Shown in pieces: positions 17,495-25,396 of a stretch of 64,000 bases of DNA. The number at the start of each line of letters is the position of its first letter. The first letter of the stretch is position 1. The notes below the pieces were generated by a model that did not search any database, was not told the origin of the DNA, and saw only the letters and a program-made list of their open reading frames with translations. The position numbers and the translations under genes were made by a program. Source of the DNA: an uncultured Oscillospiraceae bacterium (GTDB lineage Bacteria; Bacillota; Clostridia; Oscillospirales; Oscillospiraceae); NCBI GenBank assembly GCA_910579775.1, contig CAJTUE010000004.1, forward strand, positions 62,001-126,000. The letters are read 5' to 3'.

Positions 17495-18688
17495 ATGAGC
17501 TATATTATCCAAGCAACTCTGTGCAATGCCCAGTACCCGGAAAACGGCAGCAACGAGATCCTCTTCCCCTTGGAGCAGAAGGACTATGCGGATGAGATCC
17601 AGCGTCTGGGCGAGCTGGGTGCCGGGGACGCCGTCAAGCAGGACTGCATGGTGGAGAAAATCGACTCTGGCTATGAAGTTCTGGGCTGCCTCAAAGGCCA
17701 GGTGGTCAATGTGGACGAACTGGACTATCTGGCCAAGCGGCTGGACAGCTTCGACGTCTACGAGGCGGCACAATTCCAAGCGGCGTGTGCATTTTTCGAC
17801 CTGAAGGACATCAAGGACTTCGTGAACATGACCTTCTGCTGTCAGGAAGGCACAGTCATCAGCGACTTCTCCAGGTTGGAGGAGGCCGGAAAACAGCATT
17901 ACCTGACCATCCACGGCGGCTCGGCTCTGGCGGCAGAGGTGGATGCGGTGGACGGCAAGGCCCTGGCTCAGCAGCTCATCCAGTCAGGCGAGGGCAAACC
18001 TACCCCCTATGGCCTTTTCTTCCGCAACGAAATGCGGATGAAAGAGCTGTATCAAGGGTACGGCTTCCCTCCTTATTTATGGGACACCGCGCAGGCCGAG
18101 GTGACACTTACCACGCCGAGCGGCGGAACAGCATATGTTTTCCTGCCTATCACAGAGCTTGCCTTGGAACGATTCCAGCAGCGAGAGCACATCGAAAACC
18201 TCACGGAGTGCAAGCACAGTCTTCGGCTACTGAAAGGTCAGAGCGGCTCTTTCTCGCTGGAGAGGGGCATGGCTGAACTTGACGAATGGAATGAGCTGTG
18301 TGATACCCTGAACGTCATGTCCGAGTATCACCAACAGGTATTTGCCGCGGCTTTAGAGGTCATTGGGGCCGAGGACTTGGCCCAGCTGCAGCTCCTGGCC
18401 TCCAATCTGGCGGACTTCGAGTTTATTCCCTGTGTGAAGGACGCTGAAAGCTACGGCAGGTACATTATCCAGGACTCATGTAGGTACCGCTATGACCCAG
18501 ATTTGGAATGCTACTACAACTACGAGGCCCTTGGGGAGTTCCATATGACCCATGAGGCCGGACAGATCACCAGCCAAGGATATCTCAAGTGCGAGGAAGG
18601 CTCCGCCTTCCTCGATTTTTTTACCCAGGACAGCATGGAACCGGTCCAAGGTCAGGTTGAGCAAACGATGCAGATGGGAGGTATGTAG
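17495..18688 (+). CDS. ArdA-like antirestriction family protein (probable)
   Basis: A protein of 397 residues, acidic throughout. The segment around residues 250-350 (LDEWNELCDTL ... FEFIPCVKDAESYGRYIIQDS ... YYNYEALGEF) resembles ArdA-type antirestriction proteins. Those mimic DNA and block type I restriction enzymes, which suits a first-entering conjugative element. The N-terminal 200 residues are less clear. AAGGAGATG precedes the start. The C-terminus ends EQTMQMGGM, one of the shared tails. The assignment rests on partial resemblance, so it could be another ICE hypothetical. Confidence 0.55.
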   Translation: MSYIIQATLCNAQYPENGSNEILFPLEQKDYADEIQRLGELGAGDAVKQDCMVEKIDSGYEVLGCLKGQVVNVDELDYLAKRLDSFDVYEAAQFQAACAFFDLKDIKDFVNMTFCCQEGTVISDFSRLEEAGKQHYLTIHGGSALAAEVDAVDGKALAQQLIQSGEGKPTPYGLFFRNEMRMKELYQGYGFPPYLWDTAQAEVTLTTPSGGTAYVFLPITELALERFQQREHIENLTECKHSLRLLKGQSGSFSLERGMAELDEWNELCDTLNVMSEYHQQVFAAALEVIGAEDLAQLQLLASNLADFEFIPCVKDAESYGRYIIQDSCRYRYDPDLECYYNYEALGEFHMTHEAGQITSQGYLKCEEGSAFLDFFTQDSMEPVQGQVEQTMQMGGM

Positions 18689-18689
18689 G

Positions 18690-19673
18690 TTGGAACCTAT
18701 CAATAGAAAGTGGCTGGAGTTCATGCGAGAGCAGTACCCCAAGGGCTCCAGGATCAAGCTCAGAGAGATGAAGGACCCTTATCACCCGGTACCTCCCGGC
18801 ACGATGGGAACGCTGGAACACATCGATGATATCGGGACGTTCCACGTCAAGTGGGACAATGGAAGCAGTCTTGGCCTGGTCATGGGCGAGGACAGCTTTA
18901 CCGTCCTTCCGCCCCAGCCCACCACCCTCAAGCTCTTCTTTCCCCTGACCGCTGATCTATATGAGCGGGATGAATGGGGATGTTATGGCGAGGAAAGCAC
19001 ACCGCTGGAAGGCCGCGAACTCCTCCAATACGAGGGGACGATTCTCCAAGCCCTGCGGGAAAACCAACTGCCGGAGGAAGCGGAGCGCGGCATCATGCAC
19101 TGGTACCATGAAGATGACAGCGTCAATAAGAAGGTCCAGTCGGTGGTCTTTACTGTGGAGCAGCGGGACCGAAAGCTCTGGGGCGTTGCCGAATGTAAGG
19201 TGCAGGGGCAGCTTACCCCAGAGGAGATGACCGCCTTGGCCGACTTCATCAGCGGCCAAGCCTCGGATGGCTGGGGCGAGGGTTTTGAGCAACACGATAT
19301 CAGCCCAGATGATACTCAGCTATACGTCCATCTCTGGAACCACGATGACTGGAGCATCATGACAGAGGCCCAGCGATTTGATCCCGACTTCGCTAGCAAA
19401 CTCCCGGATATGTGTTGGACGGTCAGCGAAACCGATGGGAGCCTCATCTGCATCAAGCGGGGGGAACCCGGCTTTTTTATCTCAGAGTGGAGCTCCTGCG
19501 ATCCCGATACCAACCGCCGTCTTGCCGACCACTACAACCAAATGCACGGGATCACCAAGGCCCAGGAGCACGCCATGTCAGTGGGTTCCATGTTCGGCTG
19601 GGGCGTTCCCGGCGTTGACCCCAGGCTCTATGAGGGGCATGAAGGCCCGGAAATGGGAGGGATGCAGATGTAG
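18690..19673 (+). CDS. DUF4314-containing ICE protein
   Basis: A protein of 327 residues starting at a TTG (18690) with GGGAGG upstream, one base after the preceding stop. The N-terminus carries the DUF4314 pattern: KGSRIKLREMKDPYHPVPPGTMGT, then DDIGTFHVKWDNGSSLGL, a small SH3-like barrel. The remaining 240 residues are not recognised; they are acidic with many tryptophans. It ends GPEMGGMQM, a shared ICE tail. Function is unknown. Confidence 0.72.
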   Translation: MEPINRKWLEFMREQYPKGSRIKLREMKDPYHPVPPGTMGTLEHIDDIGTFHVKWDNGSSLGLVMGEDSFTVLPPQPTTLKLFFPLTADLYERDEWGCYGEESTPLEGRELLQYEGTILQALRENQLPEEAERGIMHWYHEDDSVNKKVQSVVFTVEQRDRKLWGVAECKVQGQLTPEEMTALADFISGQASDGWGEGFEQHDISPDDTQLYVHLWNHDDWSIMTEAQRFDPDFASKLPDMCWTVSETDGSLICIKRGEPGFFISEWSSCDPDTNRRLADHYNQMHGITKAQEHAMSVGSMFGWGVPGVDPRLYEGHEGPEMGGMQM

Positions 19674-19810
19674 AAACTCGTCATTATGACGAAATCACTT
19701 GTCCCAAAGAGGTTTTTTATATGATTTAGAAAAAACCTCAGGCGTTGTCGCGCAATTGATGCCGCCGATTTGATGCACAGGTAATTTTGCACAACAGAAC
19801 ACTCTGCTAG

Positions 19811-19848
19811 GGCCGTAACCCTGAAAAGGGGGAAACGGCCTTTTATTT
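19811..19848 (+). terminator. Terminator-like hairpin
   Basis: GGCCGT / ACGGCC stem with an inner CCCT/AGGG pairing, followed by TTTTATTT. The 211-base gap before the next gene also contains a second T-run hairpin near 19711-19739 (AGGTTTTTT / AAAAAACCT). Confidence 0.65.
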
Positions 19849-19880
19849 GTCCTTTTCAGGGGAGCGGACCGGAAAGGACA
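19848..19880 (+). promoter_or_regulatory. Hairpin covering the ribosome site of the next gene
   Basis: TGTCCTTT pairs with AAAGGACA, the latter being the ribosome site of the gene starting at 19885. Folding would hide it, so translation could be conditional (inference). Confidence 0.4.
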
Positions 19881-19884
19881 AATT

Positions 19885-20187
19885 ATGAAGAAAGATGATC
19901 TGAAGCGCTATCTTACACGGAACTGCCAGGGAAGGACGAAGGCAGTGAGCAGTTCTCGTTTGCGGAGAATCATTCCGATTTCGGAAAATGATCTCCGAAA
20001 GGCAGTAAATCGGATGCGCCGTGAGGGTATCCCTATTGCCAGCGACCAGACGGGATACTATTATGCGCAGACCGCTGGTGAGGTCTATAGCACCATCCGA
20101 AACCTGAAGAAGATGCGTTCCGGTTTGGATGCGGCAATAACCGGCCTCGAACAATCCCTGCACAGCTTCGCTGGGGATAGGGGGTGA
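19885..20187 (+). CDS. Small winged-helix-like DNA-binding protein
   Basis: A basic protein of 100 residues. The middle (SSRLRRIIPISENDLRKAVNRMRREGIPIASDQTGYYYA) reads as a helix-turn-helix followed by a wing, and the end (EVYSTIRNLKKMRSGLDAAITGLEQSL) as a helix. It is adjacent to and overlaps the adenine methylase gene by GTGA, an arrangement known from phages and ICEs. A regulatory role is inferred. Confidence 0.6.
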   Translation: MKKDDLKRYLTRNCQGRTKAVSSSRLRRIIPISENDLRKAVNRMRREGIPIASDQTGYYYAQTAGEVYSTIRNLKKMRSGLDAAITGLEQSLHSFAGDRG

Positions 20188-21161
20188 GTGCTATTGCCGC
20201 TCCATTTATCCCTTGGGTCGGGGGTAAGGAAAAACTTGTCCCCTATATTTCCCAAGTCCTTCCTCCAAATGTCCATCAGCTTTTGGATCCATTTGGCGGT
20301 GGAGGTGCCCTAACCCTTGGGCTACCAACATGCCCGTCTCGACTGGACATCTACAATGACTTCAACAGTGATCTCGTCAACCTATTTGTGTGTGTTCGGG
20401 ATTGCTTGCTTGCGCTTCTCAAGGAGTTGGATTTTCTTCCACTTCACTCGCGGGCGGAGTTTGATGACCTGAAGTCACTCCTTGCCCATGCTCCGCTTGC
20501 TCCTGAGGAGCTGGAGAACTGGGAAGCAAAAGAACTGGAGATTGCAGCTTCATTTCCGGAGAGTGAAGCAACGGAGCTCCTTGCAATTCTGAAAGGAAAA
20601 GCGGAACTGCGAAATGTTCAGCGAGCAGCAGCCTTCTACAAGACGAGTCGCGGTAGCTTCAGTAGTACCCGCTCATCCTTCGGTGTCAAGAGGAACAATA
20701 TTCGACGATTCCGTTACCAGCTCGAAAGAGCGTCCAAACGGCTGCAGGATGTTGTTATTGAGAATAAGGACGCAATGAGTTTAATTCCAGAACGAGACAT
20801 CTCCAATGGGATTGTCTACTGCGATCCTCCCTACTACGAGGCCGAGCAGCTTTATGAAGCTGAATTCGGCAGGCGGGATCATGTACGTCTCTTTCATGTT
20901 CTCAAAGCCTGTAAGGGCTATGTTGTTGTGTCCTACAATGATTGTCCCTACATCCGAAATCTGTATAAAGACTTTTTCATCATAACACTTCAAAGAGATA
21001 ACCCCATGGCAAAGAAGAAAAAGGCTGTGTACAGAGAACTCATCATTACCAACTATGATCCCAGGCAATTTTGGGACAAACAGTTAGATTTGTTTGAGGA
21101 ACCTGGAACTAAATGGACAATGGACTTGGTTCATATCCCTCGCAAGATCCTCAAGCAATGA
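20184..21161 (+). CDS. Dam-type N6-adenine DNA methyltransferase (D12 class)
   Basis: A protein of 325 residues. Motif X/I region PFIPWVGGKEKLVPYI is at the N-terminus, DPFGGGGALTL (SAM binding) near residue 36, and the catalytic motif IV CDPPYYE near 213. The 160 residues between hold the target-recognition part. The recognition site is not known. No matching endonuclease is adjacent, so it is an orphan methylase, likely guarding the element or altering host regulation. The start is GTG, overlapping the upstream stop. Base composition is more AT-rich than its neighbours, which suggests separate acquisition. Confidence 0.88.
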   Translation: MSAIAAPFIPWVGGKEKLVPYISQVLPPNVHQLLDPFGGGGALTLGLPTCPSRLDIYNDFNSDLVNLFVCVRDCLLALLKELDFLPLHSRAEFDDLKSLLAHAPLAPEELENWEAKELEIAASFPESEATELLAILKGKAELRNVQRAAAFYKTSRGSFSSTRSSFGVKRNNIRRFRYQLERASKRLQDVVIENKDAMSLIPERDISNGIVYCDPPYYEAEQLYEAEFGRRDHVRLFHVLKACKGYVVVSYNDCPYIRNLYKDFFIITLQRDNPMAKKKKAVYRELIITNYDPRQFWDKQLDLFEEPGTKWTMDLVHIPRKILKQ

Positions 21162-21179
21162 AATATAAGGAGGAAAACC

Positions 21180-21626
21180 ATGTGCTGTGAGAAATTCACC
21201 AACTGGTCAAATAACAAGGGGTTTCGTATCCCTGGACCGGCCCTGGCGTTGGCCAAAATCAATGAGGGAGAACGTCTGGATTTCCATGTAGCTGATGACG
21301 TAATTGTCACCATGAAGCATCAGATGACTGCGATGGAGTTGATCCACTCCATCCATGCTCTCACGACTCTCTCGGGGAAACTGCTGGATTATCTCGTCGA
21401 ATCCTGTCCGCACTGTGAACAGTGTTGTGGAGAGGTTTGTCCTTATGATGAGGACGATGAAGATGATCAATTGCCGGATTTTCCGGGGATGGACGATTCG
21501 AGTGATCGCAAGCATTACAACATCTACGATGTCCCAAAGGACATGCTTGCCCTTTTGCGTTCTGCTGGAGTATGTCCGGGTGTGCTGGAGGAACATCTCA
21601 TGTCTGATGCCATTATCTATGGCTAA
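21180..21626 (+). CDS. AbrB-like protein with a cysteine cluster
   Basis: A protein of 148 residues. The N-terminal segment (GFRIPGPALALAKINEGERLDFHVADDVIVT) resembles the swapped-hairpin AbrB/SpoVT DNA-binding fold. A Cys-x2-Cys-x2-CC-x3-Cys cluster near residues 76-86 may bind metal and is followed by a strongly acidic run. AAGGAGG precedes the ATG. Role unknown, probably regulatory in the element. Confidence 0.55.
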   Translation: MCCEKFTNWSNNKGFRIPGPALALAKINEGERLDFHVADDVIVTMKHQMTAMELIHSIHALTTLSGKLLDYLVESCPHCEQCCGEVCPYDEDDEDDQLPDFPGMDDSSDRKHYNIYDVPKDMLALLRSAGVCPGVLEEHLMSDAIIYG

Positions 21627-21671
21627 GACCATCCAGAGAACAAAACAAATCAATCATTAGGAGGAAAAAAC

Positions 21672-22052
21672 ATGTCTGACCACACCGAGAAAACTGCTCC
21701 CGTGCAGGAACAGCTCCCCACCAGCGTTGCCGTCAAGATCCACTCCGTCCACACCAGCGGCCCTTTGCTGGCCAATGCCTCCATCAACCTCAACGGCTGC
21801 TTCGCCGTCCGCGGTGTCAAGGTCGTGCAGGGCGAGCATGGCCCCTTCGTGTCCATGCCCAGCTACAAGGTTGGTGGCGAGTATAAGGATGTATGCTATC
21901 CGTTCACCAAGGAACTTCGCGATCAGATCAACACTGCGGTGATGGATGCCTACCAGCAGGAGCTGGCCCAGCTTATCCAGCGTGGGCAAACTGCTGCGGA
22001 TCATGGGAGCCAGGAGGCCCAGGAGCCCCCTTTCCCCCAGCAGACCATGTAA
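21672..22052 (+). CDS. SpoVG-family protein
   Basis: A protein of 126 residues. The central part (LANASINLNGCFAVRGVKVV, then GPFVSMPSYK and DVCYPFTKELRDQINTAV) matches SpoVG. SpoVG proteins bind nucleic acid and modulate gene expression and sporulation. ICE copies presumably act on the element or host. TTAGGAGG precedes the start. It ends PPFPQQTM, a shared ICE tail that chromosomal SpoVG is not known to have. Confidence 0.82.
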   Translation: MSDHTEKTAPVQEQLPTSVAVKIHSVHTSGPLLANASINLNGCFAVRGVKVVQGEHGPFVSMPSYKVGGEYKDVCYPFTKELRDQINTAVMDAYQQELAQLIQRGQTAADHGSQEAQEPPFPQQTM

Positions 22053-22065
22053 GGAGGTAACTACG

Positions 22066-22959
22066 ATGAAAAAAGTTCTTTCTATCTGTGCTGTGGCGCT
22101 CATGCTATGCATGACCACCATCCCCGCCTTCGCCGCCGAGCCGGAGCTGACGGCCCAGGCGTGTTATCCCACCACCGTCACACGGACCGAGGACGGCTCC
22201 GAGATTCGCAAGATGTACGATCTGGGCCCCACCGACGATCCCGCGGGCATCCCACGCTCTAACTTTGACCAGGACGGCTTCCACTACACATTGGTGGATC
22301 TGCTCAAGCAGGAGCTTCCGGACAATGAGTCCCGCCAGCATACTGAGACTGTCAGCGTACCCAGCAAGAGCAAGGACATGGCCTCCGTGCTGGCCCTGCT
22401 CCCTGAGACCAAGGAATTCATCACCGAGGACGGCCTCGCCGGTATCCTGACCCTCAAGCTGGACAGCGTTAAGGTGGAGGTGGCCGGGTACGGCAGCTCC
22501 ACCAAGGCCCTGACCGCCAAGCGCACCTATCCCAGCCTTGCCACCCAGGACACCTCCGGTATCCCCAAGAGCGTGGAGGACAATGGTCATGAGCTGACCC
22601 TCCAGGGTATCGACTGGCAGACCGACCCCGCGGGGTACTTCACTGCTACCGCCACCTACACCGGAAGCACCACCAGCAGCTATGTCAAAGGCTACACCGT
22701 CACCGCCGACTACACCGGTACCGTGAGCCGGATTGCCCTCAACAAGACCCGCTATGTGGCCATTTTCGAGGGCGAGGCCATTGAGCCTATCGCCCCGGAG
22801 CCGCCCAGTCCCAATGACCAGCAGAACACCCCTGCCCAGTTTAGCTGGGCAGCCATCATGCTCCCCATCGGCATCGTGGCCTTGGCTGGCGTGGGGATCG
22901 GTGCGGGCATCTTCTTCAAGCGGCGCAATGAGGCCGATGACGGAGGTGATGAGGTATGA
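22066..22959 (+). CDS. Secreted, membrane-anchored surface protein
   Basis: A protein of 297 residues. It has a Sec signal peptide (KKVLSICAVALMLCMTTIPAFAA), an extracellular part of about 235 residues with repeated T-Y-P-x-L-x-T-Q-D-x-S-G-I-P-K-like segments, one transmembrane helix near 260-283 and a short FKRRNE cytoplasmic tail. AAGGAGG stands before the ATG and the sortase gene overlaps its stop (ATGA). It is probably part of the surface module with the sortase and adhesin. No LPXTG motif is seen. Confidence 0.7.
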   Translation: MKKVLSICAVALMLCMTTIPAFAAEPELTAQACYPTTVTRTEDGSEIRKMYDLGPTDDPAGIPRSNFDQDGFHYTLVDLLKQELPDNESRQHTETVSVPSKSKDMASVLALLPETKEFITEDGLAGILTLKLDSVKVEVAGYGSSTKALTAKRTYPSLATQDTSGIPKSVEDNGHELTLQGIDWQTDPAGYFTATATYTGSTTSSYVKGYTVTADYTGTVSRIALNKTRYVAIFEGEAIEPIAPEPPSPNDQQNTPAQFSWAAIMLPIGIVALAGVGIGAGIFFKRRNEADDGGDEV

Positions 22960-23777
22960 GAAAGCTGCTGACCCTATGCTCCACCCTCTGCCTCATGGCC
23001 ATTCTCTGTGTTCCCGCCAGCGCCTTGGAGTACACCGTGGAGGCCCCCAGCGGTCTGGAATTTGCCAGCGCCACCTCGGTGGAGCCGGTACTGACCGCTG
23101 ACCGGGGCGAGCGGCCCAATGAGGATCTGAGCAAAACCAACCCCGTAGTCGCCCCCGCCTTCGGGAGCAACACCAGCTACCTCCCCGGCAGCGGGGAGCC
23201 GCTGTGTTCCTTCCTAAACGTCACCGGGGCCATCCAGCGGCCTGTGGGGAATATCCCCATGATCCCGCTGCCCAACGCCCCCGGCATCCCCTCCGCGCCC
23301 CTTGTGGGTAATACCAGCATCACCGTGGAGCCTTCCACCCCCACCTGCGGCTACACCGAGGTGACTGGGGATATGTACTACACCGGGGATTACCTCGGCA
23401 GAATCAAGATCCCCAGCCTGGGCGTGAACGTGAAGGTCTACCAAGGCACCGACAGCTCGGCTCTAGCCAAGGGCGCCGGTCACTTTGAGAACACCTCAAT
23501 CTGGGAGGGCAATGTCTGCATCGCCGGTCACAACCGAGGTGCCCATGGCATCTTCGGGGACATCCACACCCTGAAGTCCGGGGACGCCATCACCCTCACC
23601 ACCAAGTCCGGGGCCCGCACTTACAGCGTGTTCAGCGTGGACAAGGTCAAGGAGACCGACACTTCCATGCTGGGCCGGACGGTGGAGAACCAGATCACCC
23701 TCCTCACCTGCGTAACGGGCCAGAGTACCTACCGTTGGTGCGTTCAAGCTATGGAAACCTTTGATGATCGGGTGTGA
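22956..23777 (+). CDS. Sortase family transpeptidase
   Basis: A protein of 273 residues with an N-terminal signal or anchor segment and a proline-rich linker. The C-terminal sortase barrel has the catalytic His in IAGHNRGAHG (about 189), Cys in LLTCVTG (about 250) and Arg in YRWCVQA (about 258). Sortases cut LPXTG-like motifs and join proteins to the wall or each other. The likely substrate is the 2223-residue protein downstream, which ends LPRTGY. Class is uncertain. Translation is coupled to the upstream membrane protein. Confidence 0.85.
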   Translation: MRKLLTLCSTLCLMAILCVPASALEYTVEAPSGLEFASATSVEPVLTADRGERPNEDLSKTNPVVAPAFGSNTSYLPGSGEPLCSFLNVTGAIQRPVGNIPMIPLPNAPGIPSAPLVGNTSITVEPSTPTCGYTEVTGDMYYTGDYLGRIKIPSLGVNVKVYQGTDSSALAKGAGHFENTSIWEGNVCIAGHNRGAHGIFGDIHTLKSGDAITLTTKSGARTYSVFSVDKVKETDTSMLGRTVENQITLLTCVTGQSTYRWCVQAMETFDDRV

Positions 23778-23781
23778 CAAA

Positions 23782-24144
23782 ATGGATTTTGATTCTGATG
23801 TGAAGAAATTGGAATATGTCTTGACCGATGCATACTCCCGCTTTTCACGGTCATGGGACGCTGCCCCTTCTGGAGAAAAAAAGAAAACTATGGAGTATGC
23901 GTTAGCTGCACAACGAATTGTCAGCCGACTCCCTGACATTATTACGGAAGATGATGCAAAGCTCCTTCTTCAGCAGCCAGATCCTCTGGACGTCCTGTCA
24001 AAACACTGGGTGCAGATGATGGGGTTGGAGGTAATAAGCGATGATGAGTTGACTAGATGCTTGGATAGGTTTCGCACATTCATGTCCTTAGACCAACAAA
24101 AGAGCAAAAGAGTCGAGCCAACCTTGGAACAGCAGATGCTATAA
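23782..24144 (+). CDS. ICE protein of unknown function
   Basis: An all-helical, charged protein of 120 residues, not recognised. The start is uncertain: there is no good ribosome site, only GGGTGTG before the ATG at 23782, and in-frame alternatives lie at 23761 and 23764. Codon use is more AT-rich than in the genes around it. It ends VEPTLEQQML, close to the shared tail pattern. Confidence 0.6.
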   Translation: MDFDSDVKKLEYVLTDAYSRFSRSWDAAPSGEKKKTMEYALAAQRIVSRLPDIITEDDAKLLLQQPDPLDVLSKHWVQMMGLEVISDDELTRCLDRFRTFMSLDQQKSKRVEPTLEQQML

Positions 24145-24235
24145 TCGCCTCCAAGATCATTTTTGCCGTATTCGCTATATTTAGCGGGTTTCTTTCTCCA
24201 ATTTAGCCTATCGACTTTGTGCGTTTATTTCGGTA

Positions 24236-24264
24236 TTGTGTGCTTGCAAGAATAGCCGTATAAT
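24236..24264 (+). promoter_or_regulatory. Promoter of the secreted transglutaminase gene
   Basis: TTGTGT, a 17-base spacer and a perfect TATAAT, 22 bases before the ATG. It probably drives the surface operon onwards. Confidence 0.6.
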
Positions 24265-24286
24265 TATGGCAAAGGAGGCAACGCAC

Positions 24287-25318
24287 ATGAAACACAGAGG
24301 AAAGAACATGGCGACCCTGCTGGCGGGAGTCCTGGTGGGCATGGCTCTGGCTGGGCCGGTAGCCAACGCCGCCACAGAGTATTTCCAAGCCCAGCGGACA
24401 CCCCACCCCATCTATGTGGACGGTCAACAGGTGCAGATGGAGACTTACGCCATCAACGGGCACAACTACGTCAAGCTCCGGGACATCGGAGAAAAGGTGG
24501 GCTTTGAGGTCTACTGGGACGGCTCCGCCGCTCAGATCGTCAGCGACCAGCCCTATACCGGGCAGCCGCCCGTCCAGACCCCGGTGCCCACCACAGCACC
24601 ATCCTCTATCCCGGACTACAGCGCCCAGGCCAACCCTGCCATTTTTGTCGGGGAGTTGAGCCGGGAGAACTACAACGCTATCCGGGACACCGTTCTCCAC
24701 CAAGATGAGATCATCGCCGGGAGCTACCAGCCGATCCCGCTGGGCGACCACACAAGGTTTGGGATCGTGTACACTGCAACATCCACGATTGGCGGCTACC
24801 CGGTGTATGAACCGGTCTCCCAGCCGGATGGCAGCTACGTCTGCACGGCAAAAATCCCGGAGAGCTACAAGAACGCCATAGAGCATACCCAGAGCTTTGT
24901 GGATGGCCTGGCCAGAATGACGGACAGCGAAAAGGTCACCGCCATGGCGTGGTATGTGGCGGATAGGCTTACCTATGCCGTCAAGTACCCCAGCGCCAGC
25001 GAGGTGCTGGCCCAGGATGGGCAGCTCCCCGGAGCTTGTATGTCCTACGCCCACAGTTTCCGCTTCCTCTGTGATAGAGTTGGCATCCCCTGCATCCTGA
25101 TCCACAGCCAAGACCATCAGTGGAATCAAGTCTATGTGAATGGCCAATGGTGGGATGTGGACGTGACCGGGATAGATGCGACAGGCGGCTCCGTAGCAAG
25201 AGAAAAGGTCGCAGTAATGGAGCAACTGACCCAAAACCGAGGTGACCTTTACAAAGACCGGGCGCCGGAGGTCACGGCATTCGCAAAGGAACTGCTGGTT
25301 CCCGGCTCCACCATGTGA
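24287..25318 (+). CDS. Secreted transglutaminase-like protein with stalk domain
   Basis: A protein of 343 residues with a signal peptide (residues 1-28), then a copper-amine-oxidase-N/stalk-like segment (INGHNYVKLRDIGEKVGFEVYWDG) and a proline/threonine linker. A transglutaminase-like core carries Cys in PGACMSYAHSF (about 248), His in HQWNQVYV (about 277) and Asp in WDVDVTG (about 290). It acts outside the cell and could crosslink or trim surface proteins or peptidoglycan peptides (inference). AAAGGAGG precedes the start. The end PGSTM fits the shared tail loosely. Confidence 0.78.
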   Translation: MKHRGKNMATLLAGVLVGMALAGPVANAATEYFQAQRTPHPIYVDGQQVQMETYAINGHNYVKLRDIGEKVGFEVYWDGSAAQIVSDQPYTGQPPVQTPVPTTAPSSIPDYSAQANPAIFVGELSRENYNAIRDTVLHQDEIIAGSYQPIPLGDHTRFGIVYTATSTIGGYPVYEPVSQPDGSYVCTAKIPESYKNAIEHTQSFVDGLARMTDSEKVTAMAWYVADRLTYAVKYPSASEVLAQDGQLPGACMSYAHSFRFLCDRVGIPCILIHSQDHQWNQVYVNGQWWDVDVTGIDATGGSVAREKVAVMEQLTQNRGDLYKDRAPEVTAFAKELLVPGSTM

Positions 25319-25340
25319 CAACTGAACGAAAAGTGACCCC

Positions 25341-25372
25341 AAGGCGGCAGGAGCGATCCTACCGCCTTTCAT
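25341..25372 (+). terminator. Attenuator-like hairpin before the adhesin gene
   Basis: AAGGCGG / CCGCCTT with an inner AGGA/TCCT pairing, followed by TTCATTTT, 25 bases before the adhesin start. Confidence 0.6.
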
Positions 25373-25396
25373 TTTGCCAAAATAGGAGGAACAACC

